The notes under the pieces were generated by a model that saw nothing but the letters and a program-made list of their open reading frames with translations, searched no databases and had not been told where the DNA came from. Positions 1 through 7,575 of a stretch of DNA of 27,188 nt are shown here, one piece after another; position 1 is the stretch's first letter; every line of letters starts with the position of its first letter. Location: positions 1 through 27,188 of the forward strand of contig JAUNCV010000007.1 of NCBI GenBank assembly GCA_030526445.1. The letters are read 5' to 3'. Position numbers and translations under genes: made by a program. This stretch comes from Bacteroidales bacterium (lineage in GTDB: Bacteria; Bacteroidota; Bacteroidia; Bacteroidales; UBA3663).

Positions 1-137
1 TACTGGTGGCCAAGACCATCATTTATATGCTTAAAATCATCAAGGTCAATAAACTGCAGATCCATCTCCTTGGCAAGGGCTTTGCCGAGGGTAGTTTTGC
101 CGGCACCCATATAGCCTATAAGAAAAATACGCTTCAT
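1..137 (-). CDS. aroK: Shikimate kinase, N-terminal 45 residues (cut by window edge; suspect junction)
   Basis: The frame starts at the ATG at 137 and runs off the left edge. Residues 1-30 look like shikimate kinase, the ATP-dependent enzyme that phosphorylates shikimate in chorismate synthesis. A beta strand leads into the P-loop [11 protein letters not shown] (residues 8-18), followed by the FIDLD segment that normally carries the shikimate-binding Asp. After residue 33 the family would continue with a W/x-Y-I-E-x-R type sequence. Here it reads [13 protein letters not shown], which instead fits the core of a GGDEF (diguanylate cyclase) domain. The start is well supported: a full TTG-N20-TATATTTG promoter lies about 20 bp upstream. 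The kinase assignment is firm for the first 30 residues only. The rest may come from a misassembly or a real fusion. Confidence 0.7.
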   Translation of the reverse strand, partial: MKRIFLIGYMGAGKTTLGKALAKEMDLQFIDLDDFKHINDGLGHQ

Positions 138-156
138 ATCTTTACTATTTTGCGCG

Positions 157-187
157 CAAATATACGCCTTTATTTTATAATATTCAA
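157..187 (-). promoter_or_regulatory. Bacteroidetes-type promoter for aroK
   Basis: On the minus strand, TTG (187-185) is followed after exactly 20 bp by TATATTTG (164-157), matching the TAnnTTTG -7 consensus of Bacteroidetes. The predicted start of transcription lies around 150, giving a leader of roughly 13 nt before the aroK ATG at 137. Confidence 0.7.
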
Positions 188-227
188 AAAAGTTGCAGAG
201 TTTGTGCATTTTTCCGACAAAAATGTG

Positions 228-235
228 TATCTTTG
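228..235 (+). promoter_or_regulatory. -7 box for the RNase HI / FAH operon
   Basis: TATCTTTG matches TAnnTTTG and lies 20 bp before the ATG at 255. The nearest TTTG upstream (201-204) is 23 bp away, not the 20 bp seen at the other promoters here, so the -33 element is uncertain. Confidence 0.55.
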
Positions 236-254
236 CAGCATAACTCATCAAATA

Positions 255-980
255 ATGAAAGCAAACAAATATTATGTAGTTTGGAAAGGTTTTGCCCCGG
301 GCGTTTATGACTCGTGGGAGGAGGCCGAAATCCAAGTATCAGGTTACCCTGATGCACAATATAAGGCATTCAAATCGCAAGAAGCTGCCATAGAAGCGTT
401 TCGCGAAGGCTATGATCGTGACGGCCTTATACAGGAGGTGCAGCGTCAAGTAAAACAGATGCAGGAAGAAGGTGCAAAAATTGAATGGAAAGAACAACCT
501 CAAACGAAGAGAAACTTGAAACCTATTGGCATAAGAAATGTAAAGGTCTCGAACGAAGTGTCAATTACAGCATCATACATCCAGGATGCTCTTGCTGTTG
601 ACGCTGCCTGTTCGGGTAACCCTGGACCTATGGAATACCGTGGCGTTATTGTGCGAACTGGTCAGGAAATCTTCCGCGTAGGACCTTTGCAGGGAGGGAC
701 AAATAACATTGGTGAGTTTTTGGCCATTGTTCATGGCCTAGCTTTGCAAGAACAACAAGGCACCCAACTGCCGCTATATAGTGATTCGGTTAACGCACAG
801 TTATGGATACGCAACGGCAAATGCAAAACAACGCTCAAGCCAAATGAAGAAAATGCGACCATTTTTGACATGATAAATCGCGCCGAACGTTGGCTCGCTA
901 CGCATACTTTCCGTTTGCCAATTTATAAGTGGGATACTAAAAAATGGGGAGAGATCCCCGCAGATTTTGGAAGAAAATGA
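255..980 (+). CDS. rnhA: Ribonuclease HI with N-terminal hybrid-binding domain
   Basis: A 241-residue enzyme that cleaves the RNA strand of RNA-DNA hybrids (Okazaki primers, R-loops). Residues 1-50 form the small caulimovirus-type/RNase H1 hybrid-binding domain ([20 protein letters not shown]; then a Y-x-A-F-K-S motif). A charged linker of about 60 residues follows. The RNase H fold begins near residue 113, with the likely catalytic carboxylates D116 ([11 protein letters not shown]), E154 ([10 protein letters not shown]), D177 (YSDSVNAQ) and D237 (IPADFGRK). The frame is open further upstream, but the ATG at 255 is chosen because it begins the hybrid-binding domain and sits 20 bp after the -7 box. 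Its stop overlaps the next start (ATGA at 977-980), so the two genes are probably translationally coupled. Confidence 0.9.
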   Translation: MKANKYYVVWKGFAPGVYDSWEEAEIQVSGYPDAQYKAFKSQEAAIEAFREGYDRDGLIQEVQRQVKQMQEEGAKIEWKEQPQTKRNLKPIGIRNVKVSNEVSITASYIQDALAVDAACSGNPGPMEYRGVIVRTGQEIFRVGPLQGGTNNIGEFLAIVHGLALQEQQGTQLPLYSDSVNAQLWIRNGKCKTTLKPNEENATIFDMINRAERWLATHTFRLPIYKWDTKKWGEIPADFGRK

Positions 981-1624
981 AAATCTTTTGCGTAGGCATG
1001 AACTATGCCAATCATAACAAGGAGCTTAATCACAAGATTGGCGAAATCGAGGGAATCAACATTCCAAGCTCAGCACTATCATCGGCTCCTACTATCTTTC
1101 TGAAACCCGAAACAGCACTTGCTCGCAACGACTGGCCTGTATTTGTTCCCGACTTTACCGAGGAATTTGAATACGAAACCGAACTCGTTGTGCGAATCAA
1201 TCGTTTGGGCAAAAGCATTCCAGAGCGCTTTGCTCATCGTTACTATGAAGAGATTACTTTGGGCATCGACTTCACAGCACGCGATCTTCAGCGACAGCTC
1301 AAGGCCAAGGGGCTTCCATGGGATATTTCAAAGGGCTTTGACAGCAGTGCTTTCTGTGGTGAATTTATCAAATTGGGCAATAGAAACATTCAGGATTTGC
1401 ATTTCGAAATGCAACTCAACGGTGAAACCCGTCAGATTGGTTACACAGGCGACATGCTACATACCGTTGATCAGATCATTGCCCACATATCACGTTTCTA
1501 CATTCTTAAGACTGGCGACCTCATCTTCACTGGTACGCCTGCAGGAGTTGGCAAACTCAAGGAGGGCGACATTATTACTGGATCGCTCGAAGGTCAGCAA
1601 ATTCTGAAATGTTTGCTAAAATAA
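977..1624 (+). CDS. Fumarylacetoacetate hydrolase (FAH) family protein
   Basis: A 215-residue single-domain FAH-fold protein, of the size of YcgM/FAHD1-type members. Visible family features are MNYANHN near the start, FLKPETAL, the metal-binding ExE of EYETELVV, the third ligand Asp in GIDFTARDLQ, and the C-terminal GDLIFTGTPAGVG. Family members hydrolyse or decarboxylate small 2-oxo acids (fumarylpyruvate, oxaloacetate, acylpyruvates) using Mg2+ or Mn2+. The substrate cannot be read from the sequence, and nearby genes do not suggest an aromatic degradation pathway. A housekeeping oxaloacetate-type role is possible but only inferred. The ATG at 977 overlaps the stop of the RNase HI gene; a start upstream at 944 would lie inside that gene and add residues unlike the family. 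Confidence 0.88.
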   Translation: MKIFCVGMNYANHNKELNHKIGEIEGINIPSSALSSAPTIFLKPETALARNDWPVFVPDFTEEFEYETELVVRINRLGKSIPERFAHRYYEEITLGIDFTARDLQRQLKAKGLPWDISKGFDSSAFCGEFIKLGNRNIQDLHFEMQLNGETRQIGYTGDMLHTVDQIIAHISRFYILKTGDLIFTGTPAGVGKLKEGDIITGSLEGQQILKCLLK

Positions 1625-1660
1625 AAAAAATTGCAAAAAGAGATAACAATAAATGCTAAA

Positions 1661-1695
1661 TAAAAAAGAGACTTCTGTTTGAAGCCTCTTTTTTA
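1661..1695. terminator. Bidirectional intrinsic terminator between FAH gene and gyrB
   Basis: AAAAAAGAG-A-CTTC / TGTTT loop / GAAG-C-CTCTTTTTT. The stem has one A-C mismatch and is flanked by an A-run and a T-run, so it can end transcription from both converging genes. Confidence 0.85.
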
Positions 1696-1715
1696 TTACG
1701 TATTGTCAGCCACCA

Positions 1716-3656
1716 TTATGCATCAATCTGAGCATAAGTAGCGTTGGTCTCAATAAATTCTCGGCGTGGAGCCACATCTTCGCCCATAAGGAGAGAGAAT
1801 GTCTGGTCGGCCGAAATAGCATCTTCAATATTGACACGCTTCAAGCGGCGATGCTCAGGATCCATAGTAGTATCCCAAAGCTGCTCGTTATTCATCTCAC
1901 CGAGACCTTTGTATCGCTGTACCTTAATCTTGTCCTCTTTACCCTGACCATAAGCCTGGAAGAAAGCGCGCTGTTCTGCATCGTCCCAGCAATATTCCTC
2001 AACCTTACCAATAGAGCACTTATAGAGAGGAGCCTGTGCAATATAAACATAACCGCCCTCAATAAGCGGACGCATATAGCGGAAGAAGAGGGTCAAAATC
2101 AAAGTTGCAATGTGGGCACCATCCACATCGGCATCGGTCATGATGATTACCTTGTGATAGCGAAGATTCGAAATATCGAGAGTCTTATCCTCGCGCAAGT
2201 TCACACGGAAAGCGCGGAACATGTTCTGGATCTCCTCAGAATCGAGCATCTTATGGATGAGTACTTTCTCCACATTCAGAATCTTACCACGAAGTGGAAG
2301 GATTGCCTGGAATCGACGATCGCGACCAGTTTTTGCTGTACCACCTGCCGAGTCACCCTCGACAAGGAAGATTTCGCACTCCTCTGGATTTTTGCTTGAA
2401 CAATCAGCCAGTTTACCAGGAAGACCGCCACCAGTCAATCGACTCTTGCTCTGTACCTTTTCGCGCGCCTGACGAGCTGCAATTCGAGCCTGAGCTGCCA
2501 GAACAACCTTCTCAATAATGAGATGTGCCTGATCAGGATGCTCTTCAAGATAGTTATCCATAGCGGTACGCACTGCCTTATTCACAGCAGGACGAACCTC
2601 AATGTTACCAAGCTTGGTCTTTGTCTGGCCCTCGAACTGAGGCTCAGCCACCTTCACACTCACAACTGCCGAAAGGCCTTCCTTAAAGTCTTCTGCCTTA
2701 ACTTCGACCTTCGCTTTCTCAAACATCTTCTCGCGATTACCATACTCCTTGAGTGCTGCACCCAACGCATTACGGAAACCATCGAGGTGAGTACCACCTT
2801 CGTGTGTATTGATGTTGTTTACAAACGAATAGATATTATCGCTATAACCGGTGTTATAGGTAAGCGCCACCTCAACAGGTACACCATCACTTTCGGTCAC
2901 AAGGTGAATAATATCCTGAATAAGTGGAGTACGGCTTTCGTCCATCCACTTAACGAATTCCTTCAAGCCCTCAGTTGAATAAAAGGTCTGACTATGTGGC
3001 TTACCATCGGCCTGAAGATGCTCTGGACGCTCGTCGGTCAAAGTTAAGTGAATACCGGTATTCAAGTAGCAGAGATCACGAAGACGATCTGCCAAGCGAT
3101 CCCACTCATAGACAGTCTCGGTAAAAATCGAAGCATCTGGGTGGAAAATGATCGTGGTACCAGTATCTTCAGCATCTCCAATAATCTCAACAGGAGTCAA
3201 TGGCTTACCAAAAGCATAATCCTGACGATAAATATGACCCTGACGATGAACAATAGCTGTAAACTGATCAGAGAGAGCGTTCACACAGCTTACGCCTACA
3301 CCATGCAAACCGCCCGACACCTTGTAAGTATTCTTATCGAACTTACCACCGGCATGAAGCACCGTCATAACCACCTCAAGGGCAGAGCGGTTCTCTTTCT
3401 TGTGCATATCAACAGGAATACCGCGTCCATTATCCTCAACCTTGATTGAATTATCAGGAAGAATAGTAACCTTGACGTCATTACAGTAACCTGCAAGAGC
3501 TTCGTCAATACAGTTATCAACAACCTCACTTACGAGGTGGTGGAGACCCTTGATACTGGTGTCGCCAATATACATGGCCGGACGCTTACGAACTGCCTCA
3601 AGGCCCTCGAGCACTTGAATATGACTGGCGTCGTAGTTATTTTGAATTTCTGGCAT
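1716..3656 (-). CDS. gyrB: DNA gyrase subunit B
   Basis: A 646-residue ATPase subunit of DNA gyrase, which introduces negative supercoils with GyrA. The GHKL ATPase domain carries E44 and N48 in SEVVDNCIDEALAG, D75 in EDNGRGIP, and the ATP lid GGLHGVG (115-121). The transducer has QTKTKLG (346-352). The TOPRIM domain has E435 in EGDSAGG and D510/D512/D514 in TDADVDGAHI. The C-terminal QRYKGLGEMN signature is also present. The length fits a GyrB lacking the roughly 165-residue insertion of E. coli. ParE of this phylum starts differently, so GyrB is preferred. It follows rpsT on the same strand after 130 bp. No perfect TAnnTTTG box lies in that gap, so it may be read from the rpsT promoter. A Z-DNA-prone tract lies 34 bp before the start codon. 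Confidence 0.96.
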   Translation of the reverse strand: MPEIQNNYDASHIQVLEGLEAVRKRPAMYIGDTSIKGLHHLVSEVVDNCIDEALAGYCNDVKVTILPDNSIKVEDNGRGIPVDMHKKENRSALEVVMTVLHAGGKFDKNTYKVSGGLHGVGVSCVNALSDQFTAIVHRQGHIYRQDYAFGKPLTPVEIIGDAEDTGTTIIFHPDASIFTETVYEWDRLADRLRDLCYLNTGIHLTLTDERPEHLQADGKPHSQTFYSTEGLKEFVKWMDESRTPLIQDIIHLVTESDGVPVEVALTYNTGYSDNIYSFVNNINTHEGGTHLDGFRNALGAALKEYGNREKMFEKAKVEVKAEDFKEGLSAVVSVKVAEPQFEGQTKTKLGNIEVRPAVNKAVRTAMDNYLEEHPDQAHLIIEKVVLAAQARIAARQAREKVQSKSRLTGGGLPGKLADCSSKNPEECEIFLVEGDSAGGTAKTGRDRRFQAILPLRGKILNVEKVLIHKMLDSEEIQNMFRAFRVNLREDKTLDISNLRYHKVIIMTDADVDGAHIATLILTLFFRYMRPLIEGGYVYIAQAPLYKCSIGKVEEYCWDDAEQRAFFQAYGQGKEDKIKVQRYKGLGEMNNEQLWDTTMDPEHRRLKRVNIEDAISADQTFSLLMGEDVAPRREFIETNATYAQIDA

Positions 3657-3690
3657 ATAGAATTTTTTGTATGTTGCGATACATTATTTA

Positions 3691-3715
3691 ATACACGCGC
3701 ACACGCGCGCGCATA
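3691..3715. other. 25-bp perfect alternating purine/pyrimidine (Z-DNA-prone) tract upstream of gyrB
   Basis: Every base alternates between purine and pyrimidine from 3691 to 3715, mostly as CG and CA steps (core CACGCGCACACGCGCGCGCA). Such tracts flip to left-handed DNA under negative supercoiling. It is the most GC-rich stretch in an otherwise AT-rich spacer and begins 34 bp upstream of the gyrB ATG. Confidence 0.7.
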
Positions 3716-3726
3716 GATAATAGCCA

Positions 3727-3754
3727 CCCCACCATGCCATTCGGCAAAGTGGGG
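3727..3754. other. Stem-loop between rpsT and gyrB
   Basis: CCCCAC and GTGGGG pair around an inner GCC-ATTC-GGC hairpin. On the minus (transcribed) strand no T-run follows, so it does not look like a full intrinsic terminator. It may act as an attenuator, a processing site or a 3'-end stabiliser for rpsT mRNA. Confidence 0.55.
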
Positions 3755-3786
3755 AAGCCTTTACTCTTACTACAAAGTGAAGAATA

Positions 3787-4041
3787 TTAAGCGAGCTTGT
3801 TAACGTGCTTAGCGAGCTTGCTCTTGAGATTAGCTGCCTTGTTAGCGTGAATTACATTCTTCTTAGCGAGCTTATCGAGCATAGAGCTAACTGCAACGAG
3901 CTGAGTAGCTGCCTCGCCCTTCTCGGTGGTAGCACGGAGCTTGCGAACTGCATTACGGGTAATCTTACCATAGTAACGATTGTTCAAGTTGCGGGTAATA
4001 GTCTGCTTAATTCTCTTCTTTGATGACTTATGGTTTGCCAT
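3787..4041 (-). CDS. rpsT: 30S ribosomal protein S20
   Basis: An 84-residue, strongly basic, Lys/Arg/Ala-rich protein starting [13 protein letters not shown], with the S20 pattern of N-x-x-x-R-T-R-N-A-V-R-K in the first half and [32 protein letters not shown] at the end (helical bundle). S20 is a primary 16S rRNA binder in 30S assembly. The gene has its own promoter with a leader of about 150 nt, long for a ribosomal gene of this size. It is followed by gyrB on the same strand and is divergent from recO. Confidence 0.96.
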   Translation of the reverse strand: MANHKSSKKRIKQTITRNLNNRYYGKITRNAVRKLRATTEKGEAATQLVAVSSMLDKLAKKNVIHANKAANLKSKLAKHVNKLA

Positions 4042-4193
4042 TTTAGTATTTGTAAGTTTTTGTTTTTATTGTTGTTTTGTTTGCTCATGCAAAATCAGAG
4101 GAAGGGTCTGTCTGGCACCGCGCCGCCAATTGCTTTTGCCAGTTGTGCCCGCTCACGTAGTCGGGACTTTGGGCTCTGTATTTTGCAGTTTTG
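4042..4193 (-). promoter_or_regulatory. Long structured 5' leader of rpsT
   Basis: From the predicted start of transcription (about 4193) to the rpsT ATG, the minus strand shows local hairpin potential: TGGCA/TGCCA, and CCCG/CGGG around ACTACGTGAG. The last 50 nt are A-rich and unstructured. I recognise no known riboswitch. Autoregulation by S20 is possible but unproven. Confidence 0.4.
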
Positions 4194-4199
4194 CGGGTG

Positions 4200-4230
4200 C
4201 AAATATATACATTTTCTTTTTATCGTGCAA
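4200..4230 (-). promoter_or_regulatory. Promoter for rpsT (and possibly gyrB)
   Basis: Minus strand TTG (4230-4228), 20-bp spacer, TATATTTG (4207-4200), a perfect TAnnTTTG box. Confidence 0.7.
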
Positions 4231-4257
4231 TATATAACGCATTTTTCTTTCTTTAAC

Positions 4258-4288
4258 TTGTTCTTTTTAAAGATTATCACTACCTTTG
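4258..4288 (+). promoter_or_regulatory. Promoter for recO
   Basis: TTG (4258-4260), 20-bp spacer, TACCTTTG (4281-4288). The predicted start of transcription, near 4295, leaves about 26 nt before the TTG start codon at 4321. The rpsT promoter lies back to back with it. Confidence 0.7.
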
Positions 4289-4320
4289 CCGCAACTTTTG
4301 ACATTTAAATTTAGCAGAAA

Positions 4321-5058
4321 TTGCAAAACATCATACATACTAAGGGTGTAGTGCTAGCCATTCTTCCCTACAACGACCGCACACAGTTCGTACATATCTA
4401 TACTGAGGCGACAGGCAAGATCACCTGCCGTGTCAAAGCCACACCCCGAAGCCGACGTGCCGCTGTGCGAAACTACTTCACACCTCTCACATTGCTCGAG
4501 ATGGTTATCGAAAACAAGAGCAACAGCGAACTTTTCGACATAGTCGAGGCTTCGCTCCTATCTTCGCCCTATCTTCTCTCGGCTGCCTACGATCCTGGAA
4601 AAAGTGCCCAATGTCTCTTTATGGCCGAACTACTTGACAAAACCATTCGCGAAGTAGAAGCCAATCCTCGCTTATGGCATTTCATTGAACAAAGCATCGA
4701 AGCATTACCACTAATTGAAGAGGGTTCAGCCAACTACCATCTACTCTTTACCACTAAACTCTGCTATCTGTTGGGCTTTCACGTTGATACCGAGATTTAC
4801 GAACCAGGTATGCTTTTCGATGTAAGCGAAGGCCTGTTCCGACGAGGGCCAATCAACCACCCATACTATCTGAATGCCCAATCGGCAGCCTGGTTACATC
4901 TGCTGCTTTGTACCTCGTTTTCTGATATTGCCACCTTGCAGCTTAATCACAAACAACGAAACATATTGCTCAATATGATGCTGCAGTTTTTGCGTATTCA
5001 TTTGCCTGACGCAGGTGATCTGCGAAGTGTTGAAGTTCTCAAAGATTTATTTACCTAA
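4321..5058 (+). CDS. recO: DNA repair protein RecO
   Basis: A 245-residue mediator that helps load RecA onto SSB-coated single-stranded DNA with RecR (RecFOR pathway). The N-terminal OB-fold is recognisable: the start QNIIHTKGVVLAILPYNDRT, then VHIYTEATGKITC and a basic PRSRRAA stretch. It is followed by the helical RecO C-terminal domain (LLDKTIREVEANPRLWHFIEQSIEAL; CYLLGFHVD). The usual zinc-finger cysteines of some RecO proteins are not evident, as is common in this phylum (family knowledge). The start must be the TTG at 4321: the first in-frame ATG lies about 60 codons in, past the OB-fold, and the promoter spacing fits TTG. A terminator follows. Confidence 0.9.
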   Translation: MQNIIHTKGVVLAILPYNDRTQFVHIYTEATGKITCRVKATPRSRRAAVRNYFTPLTLLEMVIENKSNSELFDIVEASLLSSPYLLSAAYDPGKSAQCLFMAELLDKTIREVEANPRLWHFIEQSIEALPLIEEGSANYHLLFTTKLCYLLGFHVDTEIYEPGMLFDVSEGLFRRGPINHPYYLNAQSAAWLHLLLCTSFSDIATLQLNHKQRNILLNMMLQFLRIHLPDAGDLRSVEVLKDLFT

Positions 5059-5110
5059 ACATACTTCTTTGAGGACGAGACAACGACCAGAAGCGCATAA
5101 CAGACTTCAC

Positions 5111-5150
5111 AATATAAATAAGGGAGCTTTTGGAGCTCCCTTGTTATATT
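5111..5150. terminator. Bidirectional terminator between recO and the GH31 gene
   Basis: AATAAGGGAGCT pairs with AGCTCCCTTGTT around a TTTGG loop (one T-G pair), flanked by AT-rich arms that could extend the stem. It lies between converging genes. Confidence 0.8.
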
Positions 5151-5184
5151 TCTGCCATATGCAATATTCTTACTATTGGTATTT

Positions 5185-7524
5185 CTATTTATTGACAATA
5201 GTAATTTCCATGTCACCAGGTCTGAAGAGATAGCCAACAGCTTGCTTTTTATCAGCCTTGAAAACATTCCACTTGAGTTTATCCCAAGCAATACGATCAG
5301 TACTCTGAGCCACTGGCACTTCGGGAATAGCACTGCCATCTTTGACAAGAATGACAATAGGAAGTTGTCCGGCAGCAATACGGTTCCAGCCTGGCATATA
5401 AACCTTACGTGTCTGGTAGTCAATCCACTTATCTTTGCCTGGCAAATACACATCACGCTCTTTTACATCCTCCATCAGAGGAGCAATAAGCATCTGGCTA
5501 CCAAAAAGGTATTCGTCTTCGATGAGCCATGCTCCAGGATCTTCCGGATACTCGAGCAACAGAGCACGTTGCATAGGCCACCCCTTCTGAGTACATTCCT
5601 TGGCCTGCGCGTACACATAAGGCATCAACCTATATTTGAGTTCGGCCGAACGACGAAAAGCCTTCACAAAATCATCATTATAGAGCCAAGGTTCGGTCTC
5701 AACACCATGCACACGAGTGTGCGAAGTGAGCATACCATAAGGCAACCATCGACGATAAAGTTCTTCAGGGCTTTTGGTGACGAATCCTCCAATATCATGA
5801 CTCCAAAAACAGAAGCCAGAAAGTCCAAACGACAATCCTTCGCGCACAGTGCCCAGCAAACCAGCGTTGGTTGTAGCAGCATCGCCACCCCAATGAAGTG
5901 GAAAGCGTTGACTTCCTGCCCAAGCCGAACGACCCCAGATTACACCGCCTTCGCCATCGCCTCCACGGTCTGCATTATGAACACGCTGAATTACCTCATA
6001 TGCAGCTCTATTATAGCGAACAGGATAGAGATTATGCTCATACAAGCCTGTTCTACCATTACTATACACGCCATTCAGATAGGGCGCAGCCTCCCCAAAG
6101 TCTGCCTTGATAACAGTTACACCCATCTCGAGCAAACCTTGCAGCTTTTCTTGATACCATTTCACAGTTTTAGGATTGGTAAAATCGAGCACAGCATCTT
6201 CGTATGGTAGTCCTCCAGCATGGTTCTTCACAGCCATTCCTTCGTCACACAACTCCTTAAAGTATCTGTTCTTAGGCGTAAAATAAGGTAACTGCCAAAG
6301 ACAGGTATGGAAGCCGTCAGCCTTAAGATCACCGAGCATCTTCTCAGGATCTTCAAAGTTCTGAGGCGAGAATTTATAGTCACATTGCCAATCGACCTCG
6401 AACCAACCGGTATCAAAGTGTATCACGTCCGAAGGTAGCTTTAAGTCGCGAAGCTTTTTAGCAACACCTCTACCCTCAGCCTCTGTAAAATATGAGATAC
6501 GGCTCATCCATGTGCCGAAACTCCAGAGCGGAGGCAAATCTGGACGACCTACAAGGTTTGTGAACTCGGTCAGAATCTCTTTAGGCTCGCCCAAAAAGAG
6601 AAACAAGTCGGCCTGCTCATCGAGCATGAAGAGCCGTGTGCTGCCAATATATGATTGTCCGAAATCAACAGTCACAGGCGCTGAAGTATGCATAAAGACG
6701 CCATAACCACGATTTGAGAAGTAGAAAGGTTGTGGCTTATACATATCGGGAGTCTCGGGACCTTGCGGATCTGTAACAAAGAGATTAAGCTTTTGTCCTG
6801 CTTTATTGAGCGAAGTAGCGCTCTCGCCACAACCAAAAATCTTTTCGCCGGGAGCCAAACTGAAGACAGGTTCTATGCTACGCGAATTGTCTGAACCTCG
6901 TTTCACAAACATGAATGGCTGCGTCTTAACCTGAGTAGAATCATTATCAGAAAGTACGCGTGTGCGCGTTAGCTCTCGTCCTTGTTTATCTTTCAGCACA
7001 AGGCGCCAAGGCGATTGCATAATTTCTAGGCTTCCCTCTTCAGATGTGTAAACAATTTTGTCCGAAGTTTCTTTGACCCGCCAAAAATGACGACCATCAG
7101 CAGGCTTTTCCACCAACATCACGTCATCATCCGGATCGGCAGGAACTATGGGCGAAGTAAATACACGAATACGCAAGGTGCGGGCGTTGACCGGGTCAAT
7201 CTGGAAACGCAACTGCGGACTCTGATCATAGGCCGGGCCTGGGAAATCGAGATTCTCGAGCGGCAAAATCCAATATCCATTAGCATTGAATGCCTGTCTT
7301 GGATGCATCTGCAGACGTTGCCATTCCACCACGCCTGTACCAGTTTTGGCATCGAACGACACCAAATGATCGGGCGAAAAATAGGTGTTCGACAAATCAA
7401 GAAACTGCTGGCTCACATCAACGGTCTGACTAAGCAGATAGTTGCTGCCTTGATTAAGTGTTTGCTGTGCCGAAGCCGATAAAGCCGCGGTAGCAAGCGT
7501 GATGGAAATGAGTGTTTTTTTCAT
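5185..7524 (-). CDS. Secreted GH31 alpha-xylosidase-like glycoside hydrolase
   Basis: A 779-residue exported enzyme with a Sec signal peptide (residues 1-19, cut near SASA-Q; no lipobox Cys). An N-terminal beta-sandwich (to about 330) precedes the GH31 barrel. The nucleophile is D475 in KADFGE and the acid/base is D548 in HWGGD, with GRSAWAGSQRFP before it. Lys two residues before the nucleophile, as in YicI-type KTDFGE, favours alpha-xylosidase over alpha-glucosidase. Other landmarks are DVIHFDTGWF (366-375) and GFCFWSHDIGG (570-580). Family members remove non-reducing-end xylose from xyloglucan oligosaccharides. It is second in an operon, 51 bp after the GH2 gene; the same pairing occurs in the Bacteroides ovatus xyloglucan locus (known). 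Substrate is inferred from the motif and the neighbour. Confidence 0.87.
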   Translation of the reverse strand: MKKTLISITLATAALSASAQQTLNQGSNYLLSQTVDVSQQFLDLSNTYFSPDHLVSFDAKTGTGVVEWQRLQMHPRQAFNANGYWILPLENLDFPGPAYDQSPQLRFQIDPVNARTLRIRVFTSPIVPADPDDDVMLVEKPADGRHFWRVKETSDKIVYTSEEGSLEIMQSPWRLVLKDKQGRELTRTRVLSDNDSTQVKTQPFMFVKRGSDNSRSIEPVFSLAPGEKIFGCGESATSLNKAGQKLNLFVTDPQGPETPDMYKPQPFYFSNRGYGVFMHTSAPVTVDFGQSYIGSTRLFMLDEQADLFLFLGEPKEILTEFTNLVGRPDLPPLWSFGTWMSRISYFTEAEGRGVAKKLRDLKLPSDVIHFDTGWFEVDWQCDYKFSPQNFEDPEKMLGDLKADGFHTCLWQLPYFTPKNRYFKELCDEGMAVKNHAGGLPYEDAVLDFTNPKTVKWYQEKLQGLLEMGVTVIKADFGEAAPYLNGVYSNGRTGLYEHNLYPVRYNRAAYEVIQRVHNADRGGDGEGGVIWGRSAWAGSQRFPLHWGGDAATTNAGLLGTVREGLSFGLSGFCFWSHDIGGFVTKSPEELYRRWLPYGMLTSHTRVHGVETEPWLYNDDFVKAFRRSAELKYRLMPYVYAQAKECTQKGWPMQRALLLEYPEDPGAWLIEDEYLFGSQMLIAPLMEDVKERDVYLPGKDKWIDYQTRKVYMPGWNRIAAGQLPIVILVKDGSAIPEVPVAQSTDRIAWDKLKWNVFKADKKQAVGYLFRPGDMEITIVNK

Positions 7525-7575
7525 ACTTACAGAATTAATAACAGTTTTATAATGAGTGTAATAGTTTTTTAATCG

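Noticed and set aside
6..254. Possible N-terminal extension of the RNase HI frame by 83 codons
   Set aside because: It runs antisense through the aroK start and both promoters; the hybrid-binding domain begins at the ATG at 255.
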